This document shows positions 16,913-24,949 of a stretch of 64,000 nucleotides of DNA, piece after piece (within the stretch, counting starts at the first letter, position 1; the number at the start of each line of letters is the position of its first letter). Source of the stretch: Paenibacillus nuruki. GTDB taxonomy: Bacteria; Bacillota; Bacilli; Paenibacillales; Paenibacillaceae. The translations under genes and the position numbers were made by a program. The stretch lies in the NCBI RefSeq assembly GCF_001721045.1, contig NZ_MDER01000031.1:62001-126000 (forward strand), given 5' to 3'. The notes under the pieces were generated by a model. That model searched no databases. It was given only the letters and a program-made list of their open reading frames with translations, and was not told the DNA's origin.

Positions 16913-18277
16913 TTACTCTTCCTGTACGATAAACACTTTGGTTTTGCGCGGTGTACGATTCGCCTTTTTACCTTTGAGTAGCCATAGATCTGGTGTATCA
17001 CTTACATCTTTCACTTCTAATTGAAAAGAAGTATTCGGTAACGTTCGATTAAAACGCAAAAATAAGCGATTACCATCTACAGCTGATTGACTGACTTTCA
17101 ACTCATAAGATTTACCCAATCCTGTGGCTGGATATAACGTTACTGTACCGATCGAATGAGGATCAATGCGCTTATTGTAAATGATCATCACTTCATCAGG
17201 CGCTATACGTAGACCTGATGAAGGTAAAGGAGGCTCTGCATACATATACCCACCAATATGGTATTCATAAGCGGTCCAGTTCTGATATCCAAGTGAATAT
17301 GCATGATGTTCCATCTCATCAATCCAGCGTCGTCCTTTGATCATACTGGATTTGGAGCCGATATCGGCTTGAATCCCGAGTGGTAATTTGGGATGTAAAG
17401 CTCGTATAGGTGCAGCGATACTTTCATAATCTCGTATATAATTAGACGGTAGACCTCGCTTCATCCAATCTGGCCAGTGTGTCTGCAACATATGCATATC
17501 TGGCTTCACTAGATCGATCATCGCTAGTGCATCCAATCCTTGCCATTCACGTAGTTTCTTTGTTGCTTCTGCATCACGTACAGCCAGTGACCATGTAGCG
17601 ACTTTGATATCCGGGCGCACATCTCTTGCTCCATGTTCGCCATTAATAATTTCATGGATTAATCCATTGACTGCTTCTACACGCATCTCTACCCAGCGTT
17701 CGTAAATATAAGGAATCTTTGTATAATAATTGGCTGCTGAAGAATGGGTAAAGTTCGGCATGTCCATACCATATCTATCTTTAAAAGCCTGCTGTGCAAG
17801 CGGTCCTACATCTCCATAGACTCCACGCTCAATCCCATTCCATTCTGGAAAATAAGGTTCGGCAATCTCAATGCCATCAAAAGGAACATTTTCGACTAAA
17901 TAAGCAATCACTTCTTTTTTCCATTGAATATAGTCGGTTGAAAAATGAGAAAAACGCTCAAATCCATCATTGATCGGCTTGATCAATTCCATACGCCAGG
18001 ATGACCATGCTTCAGGAGCAAGTTCAACACTGAATGTACCGTTGCCTAGCACCAATGCCCAGACAGCGATTTCTCGCCGTTGCAAAGCTTCTACTAATAA
18101 CACATCAACCTGCTGTTCATTAACAACAAAATAATGAACCGTCCGGTATCCGGCAAGTGCCAATTCATCTGCTATACTATCTGGTGAACGGTTCGCATAA
18201 TACGGAAATAACGGATCAATCTGTATACTTGCACCATGCATTGCCCATGGACGATTACGCTGTAGAGGTGTATTCAT
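16913..18277 (-). CDS. TIM-barrel protein resembling glycoside hydrolases
   Basis: 454 residues without signal peptide. It looks like a (beta/alpha)8 barrel: strands such as VHYFVV, IAVWALVLG and PFDGIEIAEPYFPEWNG, where the glutamates after the strand resemble a catalytic acid pair of GHL-type hydrolases, and KVATWSLAV and PKLPLGIQADIGSK later. A beta-sandwich of about 90 residues closes the protein (VMIIYNKRIDPHSIGTVTLY onward). I do not recognise a characterised family. Its start overlaps the stop of the M50-type gene (ATGA), after GGAGGAGC, so the two are translationally coupled, and the esterase gene follows. A carbohydrate substrate is inferred from fold and neighbours. Confidence 0.6.
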   Translation of the reverse strand: MNTPLQRNRPWAMHGASIQIDPLFPYYANRSPDSIADELALAGYRTVHYFVVNEQQVDVLLVEALQRREIAVWALVLGNGTFSVELAPEAWSSWRMELIKPINDGFERFSHFSTDYIQWKKEVIAYLVENVPFDGIEIAEPYFPEWNGIERGVYGDVGPLAQQAFKDRYGMDMPNFTHSSAANYYTKIPYIYERWVEMRVEAVNGLIHEIINGEHGARDVRPDIKVATWSLAVRDAEATKKLREWQGLDALAMIDLVKPDMHMLQTHWPDWMKRGLPSNYIRDYESIAAPIRALHPKLPLGIQADIGSKSSMIKGRRWIDEMEHHAYSLGYQNWTAYEYHIGGYMYAEPPLPSSGLRIAPDEVMIIYNKRIDPHSIGTVTLYPATGLGKSYELKVSQSAVDGNRLFLRFNRTLPNTSFQLEVKDVSDTPDLWLLKGKKANRTPRKTKVFIVQEE

Positions 18278-18969
18278 CGTCTTGCTCCTCCTGCTCGGTA
18301 TACCGGTGGTTTTCGTTTACGCCAGAACAACTGAAGAGATCGGTGTGCACACCACAATGAAAAGCCGGTAAAGATCACACCCCATACCACAGCTGGAATC
18401 CCAAATTGTTGGGCTAATCCTGCTGCATCTCCTGCTCCCGAAGGGCTGGTAATACTAAGCCAAAGAATCGTAATCGAAGATAATACGGATTCTTCTAAGG
18501 TCAAAAATAAAATCACTAAATAATACCCATTACGTAACCATTCCGGTGCAATCATCATCACACCACTTACAATCACAAATCCGATTAACCAGTATAGGCC
18601 GAACCCCTGATGCACATACAAGATCAGCATAATGAGCCCAATAATACCCGTTAGCAATATGCCTGCTTTTTGCTTGCGTTTGTGATACAGGTAAAATAAA
18701 ACAATCACAAAAATCGAAGAACCCATATATCCTGCCAATCCGATCGGAAGTCCACTCCAGGTTGAACTTATCGTGGTATAAGTCACTCCACTATGGTCTG
18801 CATTGAGTTCTATGCCACTTACTTGACCGGATGTAATCAACGTAATCATGGCATGCCCGAATTCATGAATCATCGTATTCAAATTACGAAATAACGAGGA
18901 AAATGGAATCAACCGCGTCAAAACAGCAGATGCGATTAACAGCAAAATCGTATTTAACCATTTATTCAA
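18274..18969 (-). CDS. M50-family membrane metallopeptidase-like protein
   Basis: 231 residues, six to seven predicted membrane helices. The zinc motif HEFGH (residues 35-39) lies at the end of the first helix region, as in M50B-type intramembrane peptidases. A second metal ligand motif (NPDG or similar) is not evident; the GAGDAAGLAQQFG loop might supply it. The protein could be a sheddase-type peptidase or a non-proteolytic relative. It is the first gene of a minus-strand operon with a TIM-barrel hydrolase and a membrane-anchored esterase, preceded by AAGGGTGTGATC. The intergenic region to the divergent gene at 19102 is short and should hold both promoters. Confidence 0.78.
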   Translation of the reverse strand: MNKWLNTILLLIASAVLTRLIPFSSLFRNLNTMIHEFGHAMITLITSGQVSGIELNADHSGVTYTTISSTWSGLPIGLAGYMGSSIFVIVLFYLYHKRKQKAGILLTGIIGLIMLILYVHQGFGLYWLIGFVIVSGVMMIAPEWLRNGYYLVILFLTLEESVLSSITILWLSITSPSGAGDAAGLAQQFGIPAVVWGVIFTGFSLWCAHRSLQLFWRKRKPPVYRAGGARR

Positions 18970-19101
18970 AAGATCACACCCTTACTATATTAAGTTGCTA
19001 TCTTAAATATATCGCTTTACGATCTTTAAATCCATCTTCAACCTTTACTCCTTATGGTATAATTTGTGAATCAAATCATTCCTAAAGGAGGCTCTATCAC
19101 T

Positions 19102-21063
19102 GTGGAACATAACGATAAAGTGGAACAACTGGAACAGCGTATACGCAGGCTTGAGCATGAAGTTGCTGAATTGAAGCAATTTGAAATGCAGCGCAGACAG
19201 GCTTCAGCACCTCGTCCACCTGTTCCTCCCCAGCGAACAGCTCCACCATCTGGTTCACCTTTCACTCCGCCTCCGCCAGAACCTCACTGGCAAGGCGCTC
19301 ATGTGAATGCACCACCGCCTAATGCAAATTATGGCGTGAGACCACCACAGCCACCACAACAGGGGCAGTATACAGGTGCACAACGTCCACCTGCACAAGC
19401 ACAGCAACCGCCTTATACGCCTCCTGTTCCTAAGCCACCCAAAGACTGGGAACATCTGATTGCGCGTGTATGGTTACCACGTGTGTTTATCGTTGTCCTT
19501 ATTCTCGGGATTGTGTGGGGATTTATTGCTGTTGTCAAAGCAGGCTATTTGTCTGAACCGATTCGTTGCATTTTAGGCGTACTTGTAGCGGCTGTGCTGT
19601 ACTGGTTAGGAGAACGTGAGGTCAGCAAAGAACGACCCGCACTTGGCAAAGTCTTATTAGGCGGCTCAATCGCTATTCTGATTTTGTCTATTGTCGCATC
19701 ATATCTATTATATGCTCTGCTTCCGTTTATTTTTGCGTTTTTACTTTATATAGGCGCACTCGTTTTTGCTGTCTATATTGCTCTTAGTCAACGATCACAA
19801 TCGATTGTTGGGATTACATTGGTTGCAGGTTATCTTGCACCCGTCTTAATTGCACCTACTCATCCGAATCTATGGATATTCGCTGGATTTGAAACGATTT
19901 TCTCAGCGGTCATGTTAGTTGTAGCTATGAAATATTCATTCCGGGTCAGTTATATCCTGGCATTTGCATTACTACATATTACGCTTGGATTGAGTATGAT
20001 CTGGTATGGCTTCTCTGTGCAAAATGTAGTAGCCGTTTTGGTTCAGCATGCTGTGATTTTAGCGATTTCTGTACTCTGGAAACAACGCAATACTAGCATG
20101 CAACTCGGTGTTCTGTTTACCAGCTTCGCCTTTGTCGGTGGTTGGCTTACAATTTACTATCTGGATGGCAGTGAGACAGGCGCTCGCTGGATGATTGCTA
20201 TTCTATCGCTCATGTACAGCATCTTGTATGCTTCAGGTATTCAAAAGCGTACTCCTGTCGGAATCGCTTATCCTGCAATGGCAATCTTTGGCTGGTTCTT
20301 ATTATTAAATATGATTCCCAATTTCCCGGCTCGTATGGCTGTGATTTTGGTAGAAGGTACACTTGCGTTCTTACTCGCTCTTCGATTCCGCAACAAATTG
20401 CAATTGGTGCTGGCTTGTATTGTATATGCTTATGCCTTTTTGGCAACGTTCCTTGTTCCTATTGAACGATTCTGGTCTGCACATACATTCAACTGGTTAA
20501 TTTTACTGATTACGATTGCTGTGATCTATCGTATTATCGGCAAATTTGTACGTTCAGATGATAAGAACTATGGTTCACTGTATCGCAAACGTTATATCTT
20601 GATGTGGGCAGAAGCGATATTAGGATTGGTTTATATCAGCCAACTGGTACAGGTCGCTTCAATGTCGCAAAATGCAGATGTTCGTCATCTTAGCCTTTCC
20701 AGTGCATGGATTATCTACGCGATTCTAATTATCGTGATCGGGATGGTTGTTCAGAAATCCAAACTGCGGATTATCGGAATACTGTTTATCTTTTTCACAT
20801 TACTCAAAATTATTTTTATCGATCTTCCTGATATTTCGATTGGTGTACGTGCGATTCTGTTTATTATATTAGGTGTGGTTGGACTCGGATTATCGCGTCT
20901 ATTCTACAAACGTCGGGATACGAATGGACAACCTCCATTACAACAGCAAGTAATATCGAATCCTGCCGAGCATCACGGTACAGATCAACAACATACTGAA
21001 GGCAACAAGGATGATCATCCGCTAAACGATCCAAAACCTAAAAACAATGATGATCTTTCATAA
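19102..21063 (+). CDS. DUF2339 multi-pass membrane protein
   Basis: About 653 residues from GTG 19102, ten bases after AAAGGAGG; the open frame from 19066 would start upstream of that site. Residues 1-30 form a short coiled coil (KVEQLEQRIRRLEHEVAELK), then a Pro/Gln-rich linker to about 115, then some 18-20 membrane helices. The stretch ALSQRSQSIVGITLVAGYLAP followed by VLIAPTHPNLWIFAG is typical of DUF2339. The C-terminal 45 residues are hydrophilic and His/Gln/Asn-rich. Family function is not known; the coiled coil suggests oligomer formation. The next gene starts 36 bases later and may be co-transcribed. Confidence 0.85.
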   Translation: MEHNDKVEQLEQRIRRLEHEVAELKQFEMQRRQASAPRPPVPPQRTAPPSGSPFTPPPPEPHWQGAHVNAPPPNANYGVRPPQPPQQGQYTGAQRPPAQAQQPPYTPPVPKPPKDWEHLIARVWLPRVFIVVLILGIVWGFIAVVKAGYLSEPIRCILGVLVAAVLYWLGEREVSKERPALGKVLLGGSIAILILSIVASYLLYALLPFIFAFLLYIGALVFAVYIALSQRSQSIVGITLVAGYLAPVLIAPTHPNLWIFAGFETIFSAVMLVVAMKYSFRVSYILAFALLHITLGLSMIWYGFSVQNVVAVLVQHAVILAISVLWKQRNTSMQLGVLFTSFAFVGGWLTIYYLDGSETGARWMIAILSLMYSILYASGIQKRTPVGIAYPAMAIFGWFLLLNMIPNFPARMAVILVEGTLAFLLALRFRNKLQLVLACIVYAYAFLATFLVPIERFWSAHTFNWLILLITIAVIYRIIGKFVRSDDKNYGSLYRKRYILMWAEAILGLVYISQLVQVASMSQNADVRHLSLSSAWIIYAILIIVIGMVVQKSKLRIIGILFIFFTLLKIIFIDLPDISIGVRAILFIILGVVGLGLSRLFYKRRDTNGQPPLQQQVISNPAEHHGTDQQHTEGNKDDHPLNDPKPKNNDDLS

Positions 21064-21098
21064 ATGAAAAGATCCAAAATGAATGCCTAGAGAAAGAA

Positions 21099-22028
21099 GT
21101 GGAGAGATTGATTTTTACGATTTTGTACAGTGTGGTTCTACCGATTTTTGTTCTGATTGCGGTCGGGTCCATATTACAGCGTGTTTTTCAGTTGGATCTG
21201 TATACACTCGCCAAAATCAACTTTTACTGTATTACACCTGCGGCTGTTTTTATGAGTCTGTATCATTCCGATATGTCTGCTCAATTACTTGGAAGTGTTA
21301 TCTTTTTTTACGCACTGTATGTGTTGATTCTGTATCTTTTGGGATCCGCAACATCCAAAATCATGGGATATACAAAAGGCAAAAAAGCCGCTTTTAACAA
21401 CAGCATTATGCTCGATAATTCGGGCAACTATGGATTGCCTATCAATGATCTAGTGTTCAAAGGTGATCCACTGGCTGCTTCGATGCAGGCTTTGATTATG
21501 TCTTTGCAAAGTCTACTCACATTTACGTATGGTGTAATTTCGATTCAAGGTTCCAAGTTAAATGGTAATTACCGAACGGTCATTATCGGATTTCTGAAAA
21601 TGCCTGTGCCGTATGCGTTGTTACTGGGTCTACTTATGCATGCTTTTGCTATTCCTTTGCCTGTGATTCTGTCTCAACCGTTAACCTATGCACAGCAATC
21701 CATGGTAGCAATCGCCTTGATCACTCTTGGCGCGCAGATAGTCAAGTACCCATTACGTCTCTATCGTAAAGATATTTATCTTAGTATGGCATTACGCTTA
21801 TTCGCAGGACCGGCTATCGGGCTCCTCCTGATCTATGTACTGGATATTCATGGCATACCTGCACAAGCGCTTTTGATTGCTTCTGCGATGCCTACAGGGG
21901 TGAATACATCGATCCTGGCGGAAGAGTATCGGAATGAACCTGACTTTGCTGCTCAAACGGTATTAGTATCGACTTTAGTCAATGTATTTACGATTACAGC
22001 AGTTATCGCTTTGTCTCATCATTTATAA
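21099..22028 (+). CDS. AEC-family (auxin efflux carrier-like) transporter
   Basis: 309 residues with ten membrane helices arranged as two five-helix repeats. The family pattern is clear: LPIFVLIAVGSILQR at the N-terminus, FNNSIMLDNSGNYGLPI with the conserved N-x-G-x-x-G turn, and LLIASAMPTGVNTSILAEEY in the second half. The family exports or imports carboxylates and amino-acid-like compounds; the substrate here is not evident. The start is a GTG at 21099 with a weak site; an alternative TTG four codons later would not change the protein much. It follows the DUF2339 gene closely. Confidence 0.82.
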   Translation: MERLIFTILYSVVLPIFVLIAVGSILQRVFQLDLYTLAKINFYCITPAAVFMSLYHSDMSAQLLGSVIFFYALYVLILYLLGSATSKIMGYTKGKKAAFNNSIMLDNSGNYGLPINDLVFKGDPLAASMQALIMSLQSLLTFTYGVISIQGSKLNGNYRTVIIGFLKMPVPYALLLGLLMHAFAIPLPVILSQPLTYAQQSMVAIALITLGAQIVKYPLRLYRKDIYLSMALRLFAGPAIGLLLIYVLDIHGIPAQALLIASAMPTGVNTSILAEEYRNEPDFAAQTVLVSTLVNVFTITAVIALSHHL

Positions 22029-22175
22029 GATAAAGAGGATGATCAGACATCAAGATTCAATGGATGACTCTGATACAAACTTGTATGTTGTTCTGTAGAC
22101 GTTTTATACTAATGATTGCTGATTAAAAAGGATTCAAAATTACAATTGATAACCCCAAAGGAGATGAATCGTCAG

Positions 22176-22964
22176 ATGTTGCGTCAATCACGTAAAAATG
22201 TAGCCTTTTTGCTTATCTTCACAGCGCTATTTTTGATTATTGCAGGCTGTGGTAATAACGGGACAAGCAGTTCTACTACTGGACAAACAGGCACTTCAGG
22301 TACAACAACGGAAAGTAGCTCCACAAGTACTTCAACCGATCAAGCCGGTTCCACTACAGAATCGACAGGTACAGATAGCTCAGCTACAACAGGTACAACA
22401 GAAGAAGCTTCTGCAACTGATAATTCAGCAGATTTCAAACAAGCCAATGATCCGATCGTTACGATTGAAATGGACAACGGTAAAAAAGTTGAAATCGAAC
22501 TGTTCCCTAAAGCAGCTCCAAATACAGTGAACAACTTTATCTCTTTGGTCAAATCAGGATTCTATGATGGTTTGACGTTCCACCGTGTTATTCCTGAATT
22601 TATGATTCAAGGTGGAGATCCTGATGGTGCAGGTACAGGTGGACCAGGATATAGTATTGCTGGTGAATTCAAATCCAACAATGTACAAAATGATCTAAAA
22701 CATACACGTGGTATTCTTTCGATGGCACGTGCTGGCGACCCTAACTCGGGCGGTTCTCAATTCTTTATTATGGTTGCTGATTCTCCTCAATTGGATGGCG
22801 AATATGCTGCATTTGGTAAAGTGATCAGCGGTATGGATGCCGTAGATGAAGTGGTGAATCTACCAAGAGACGGACAAGATAAACCGAATACCCCTGCTGT
22901 AATGAAAAAAGTAACAGTAGATACAAAAGGCGTAACTTATCCGGAACCTGAAAAAGTAAAATAA
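22176..22964 (+). CDS. Lipoprotein peptidyl-prolyl cis-trans isomerase (cyclophilin type)
   Basis: 262 residues from ATG 22176, which lies 12 bases after AAAGGAG; the open frame from 22116 is longer but lacks a site. A signal peptide with lipobox IIAGC (Cys25) is followed by about 85 residues of Ser/Thr/Gly-rich spacer. The cyclophilin domain then runs to the end, with [27 protein letters not shown] and [14 protein letters not shown] covering the active-site Arg, Gln and Phe. It should help fold proteins outside the membrane, attached to lipid. The long low-complexity spacer would let it reach into the wall. A terminator follows. Confidence 0.92.
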   Translation: MLRQSRKNVAFLLIFTALFLIIAGCGNNGTSSSTTGQTGTSGTTTESSSTSTSTDQAGSTTESTGTDSSATTGTTEEASATDNSADFKQANDPIVTIEMDNGKKVEIELFPKAAPNTVNNFISLVKSGFYDGLTFHRVIPEFMIQGGDPDGAGTGGPGYSIAGEFKSNNVQNDLKHTRGILSMARAGDPNSGGSQFFIMVADSPQLDGEYAAFGKVISGMDAVDEVVNLPRDGQDKPNTPAVMKKVTVDTKGVTYPEPEKVK

Positions 22965-22972
22965 GAATAACC

Positions 22973-23010
22973 AAAAGCCATTATCTGATCCAAAGATAAT
23001 GGCTTTTTTT
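22973..23010 (+). terminator. Terminator of the cyclophilin gene
   Basis: AAAAGCCATTATCT and AGATAATGGCTTTTTTT form a perfect stem with a seven-base loop and a T run. Confidence 0.92.
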
Positions 23011-23062
23011 ATTGATTCACTTGTTTAGCTATTCATAAGTAACTTTTAGATTCCGATATCTA

Positions 23063-23092
23063 TTGTGTACAATCTTTTTTGGATTGTATAAT
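23063..23092 (+). promoter_or_regulatory. Sigma-A-type promoter driving the riboswitch transcript
   Basis: TTGTGT (23063-23068), 18-base spacer, TATAAT (23087-23092). The transcript would start about 15 bases before the riboswitch. Confidence 0.6.
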
Positions 23093-23117
23093 ACTTTATC
23101 ATTTAATTTCATATTTA

Positions 23118-23217
23118 ATCAGGCAAATTTACTGAAAAGTAAAGACGCAAAGCCAAAGGGTCTAACACATGAATTGTAGGACATGTCATGACAGCCGGTT
23201 ACCGAGGAATACCTGAT
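23118..23217 (+). promoter_or_regulatory. Cyclic di-GMP-I (GEMM) riboswitch
   Basis: The sequence shows the class I aptamer. P1 is ATCAGG (23118-23123) with CCTGAT (23212-23217). The first arm has a GAAA tetraloop (TTTACTGAAAAGTAAAG) followed by the hallmark GACGCAAAGCC, then GGGTCTAACAC and the second arm ending ATGACAGCCGGTTACCG, the tetraloop receptor side. There is no intrinsic terminator between the aptamer and the start codon at 23248; the ribosome site AAGGAG lies about 14 bases after P1. This points to control of translation, though the direction of the switch is not visible. Confidence 0.9.
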
Positions 23218-23247
23218 GCGGTATGAATCGAAGGAGTCCGATGGATC

Positions 23248-24135
23248 ATGCACACTAAGATATTGTTCTACTCTAAAATAGGACTAATCAGTCTGACAAT
23301 GTTTATTTGGCTAGGAGTTTGTGATATGAAATCCATTCATGCACAATCACTTCAAAAAGCAACGTGGCTATGGAATACAGCACTTATTGTTGATTCAACA
23401 GCAGATATTTTACAGTTTGCTTCTTCACAACAGATCACTAAGATCTACCTGCAAATCAATAGAGATCTGGATATATCGCAATATCAACGTTTTATTACAG
23501 CTGCTTCTGCACAGCATATTACCGTTGAAGCTCTGGATGGTGCACCTTCCTGGGCATTAGATCAAGATCGTTACCAATTGCAAGCTGCTTTGCAATGGGT
23601 CGTCTCTTATCAACATGCTTCTTCATCTACAGAGCAATTTAGTGGGATTCATATCGATATCGAACCTTATTTGCTTCCAAATTGGGCCAAAGAACAAGCG
23701 ACCATTATTGCGCAATGGCAACGTAGTGTACAGATGATTACAGCAACTGCTCAATCGCTTCATCTATCATCCAGTGCAGATATTCCTTTCTGGTTGTATA
23801 CCCTTCGTACCCCTGATGATCGTTCGACATTAAGTCAGTGGATGATTGAACAATATGATTCGCTAACCGTTATGGCTTATCGAGATTCGGGAACTGCTAT
23901 CTATGATGTGGCGCAGGCTCAATTAAGTGAAGCTGATACAGCAGGTAAAGATATGTATATTGGCGTAGAAACGAATCGTTCTTCCGAAGGTGAGCATGTC
24001 AGCTTTTATGGAAAAGGAGCAACAACGCTCACAACAGCACTAGGTGAAGTATCTGCTCAAGCTTCTACTCATTCTTCTTTTGCAGGGGTAGCTGTGCATG
24101 ATTATGTAGGCTGGAGTCAAATCGTACAGCATTAA
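23248..24135 (+). CDS. Secreted TIM-barrel protein under c-di-GMP control
   Basis: 295 residues with an N-terminal signal peptide (hydrophobic GLISLTMFIWLGV, cleavage after IHAQS). The rest has a barrel-like pattern: KIYLQINRDLDIS, HITVEALDG, FSGIHIDIEPYLLPNW, SLTVMAYRDSG and MYIGVETNRSSEG. The IHIDIEP strand end, with two acidic residues, resembles the catalytic strand of GH18-like or related hydrolases. I cannot name a family with certainty. Because the leader is a c-di-GMP riboswitch, a role in matrix polysaccharide or surface attachment is likely. ATG 23248 follows AAGGAG by 11 bases. It is monocistronic as far as can be seen. Confidence 0.72.
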   Translation: MHTKILFYSKIGLISLTMFIWLGVCDMKSIHAQSLQKATWLWNTALIVDSTADILQFASSQQITKIYLQINRDLDISQYQRFITAASAQHITVEALDGAPSWALDQDRYQLQAALQWVVSYQHASSSTEQFSGIHIDIEPYLLPNWAKEQATIIAQWQRSVQMITATAQSLHLSSSADIPFWLYTLRTPDDRSTLSQWMIEQYDSLTVMAYRDSGTAIYDVAQAQLSEADTAGKDMYIGVETNRSSEGEHVSFYGKGATTLTTALGEVSAQASTHSSFAGVAVHDYVGWSQIVQH

Positions 24136-24261
24136 ATAAAGACAATCTCATTCGTATATCTCCTTGCTCACGCTTGATATCTACAAAGCAACTTAGAGAT
24201 TTAGCCAAATTGCTGATATAATTGGATCAATACCTATTGTCAGCAAAGGGGCGAAATAAAG

Positions 24262-24867
24262 ATGGAATCTTCACGAAATATCACCTGGCAGTCTTCTAAT
24301 ATTACACGTAAAGAAAGAGAACAGCGGTATGGACAACGTAGTGTCGTGATCTGGTTAACAGGGCTTTCCGGTTCAGGAAAATCGACAATCGCTTTTGCGC
24401 TAGAAAAAGAATTATTTGCACATGAGCGTGCTTGTTATGTACTGGATGGCGATAATATCCGTCATGGACTCAATCGTGATCTAGGATTTTCTGAACAAGA
24501 TCGCAAAGAAAACCTACGTCGCATTGGTGAAGTCGCCAAGTTATTTATGGACGCAGGCACTATTGTCATTGCTGCTTTTATTTCTCCTCATGCGCATGAC
24601 CGTCAGATGGTTCGTGATTTATTTGAAGAAGGCGATTTTATCGAAGTCTATATCGACTGCTCGTTATCAGCTTGCGAAGAACGTGATCCCAAAGGATTAT
24701 ACAAAAAAGCTCGTGCAGGTGAGATTCCGAACTTTACAGGAGTTAGTGCTCCTTATGAAGCTCCGCAACAACCTGAATTGACGATAGACACTGAACATGA
24801 GTCTGTCGAACAGTGTGTTGCCAAAGTTATTGCTGAACTTGAGCGCCGAGCAGATCAGACTCTATAA
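24262..24867 (+). CDS. cysC: Adenylylsulfate (APS) kinase
   Basis: 201 residues. It phosphorylates APS with ATP to give PAPS, the universal sulfate donor. Walker A GLSGSGKS is at 34-41, followed by [25 protein letters not shown]-type substrate motif and the [20 protein letters not shown] lid; all key residues are present. The length is usual for the single-domain enzyme. The gene is alone on the plus strand, with no ATP sulfurylase or PAPS reductase beside it, and converges on the end of the lasso peptide operon, which begins with a sulfotransferase gene. This suggests it feeds PAPS to that enzyme instead of serving cysteine synthesis. Confidence 0.93.
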   Translation: MESSRNITWQSSNITRKEREQRYGQRSVVIWLTGLSGSGKSTIAFALEKELFAHERACYVLDGDNIRHGLNRDLGFSEQDRKENLRRIGEVAKLFMDAGTIVIAAFISPHAHDRQMVRDLFEEGDFIEVYIDCSLSACEERDPKGLYKKARAGEIPNFTGVSAPYEAPQQPELTIDTEHESVEQCVAKVIAELERRADQTL

Positions 24868-24949
24868 AAGAAAAACGGCTGTGCAGTCACTTTGTATTCA
24901 CTGTTCCAATCATGGAATGATGAATATTAAGCGTTCTGTACAGCCGTTT
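24868..24949 (-). terminator. Terminator at the end of the lasso operon
   Basis: AAACGGCTGTGCAG (24873-24886) pairs with CTGTACAGCCGTTT (24936-24949) across a 49-base loop that has its own small stem. On the minus strand it ends in TTTTTCTTTT. Its upstream arm lies inside the last codons of the ABC gene. Confidence 0.6.

Noticed and set aside
22240-22530. Gln/Val-rich plus-strand frame of 96 residues
   Set aside because: Shifted reading of the Ser/Thr-rich spacer of the cyclophilin lipoprotein.
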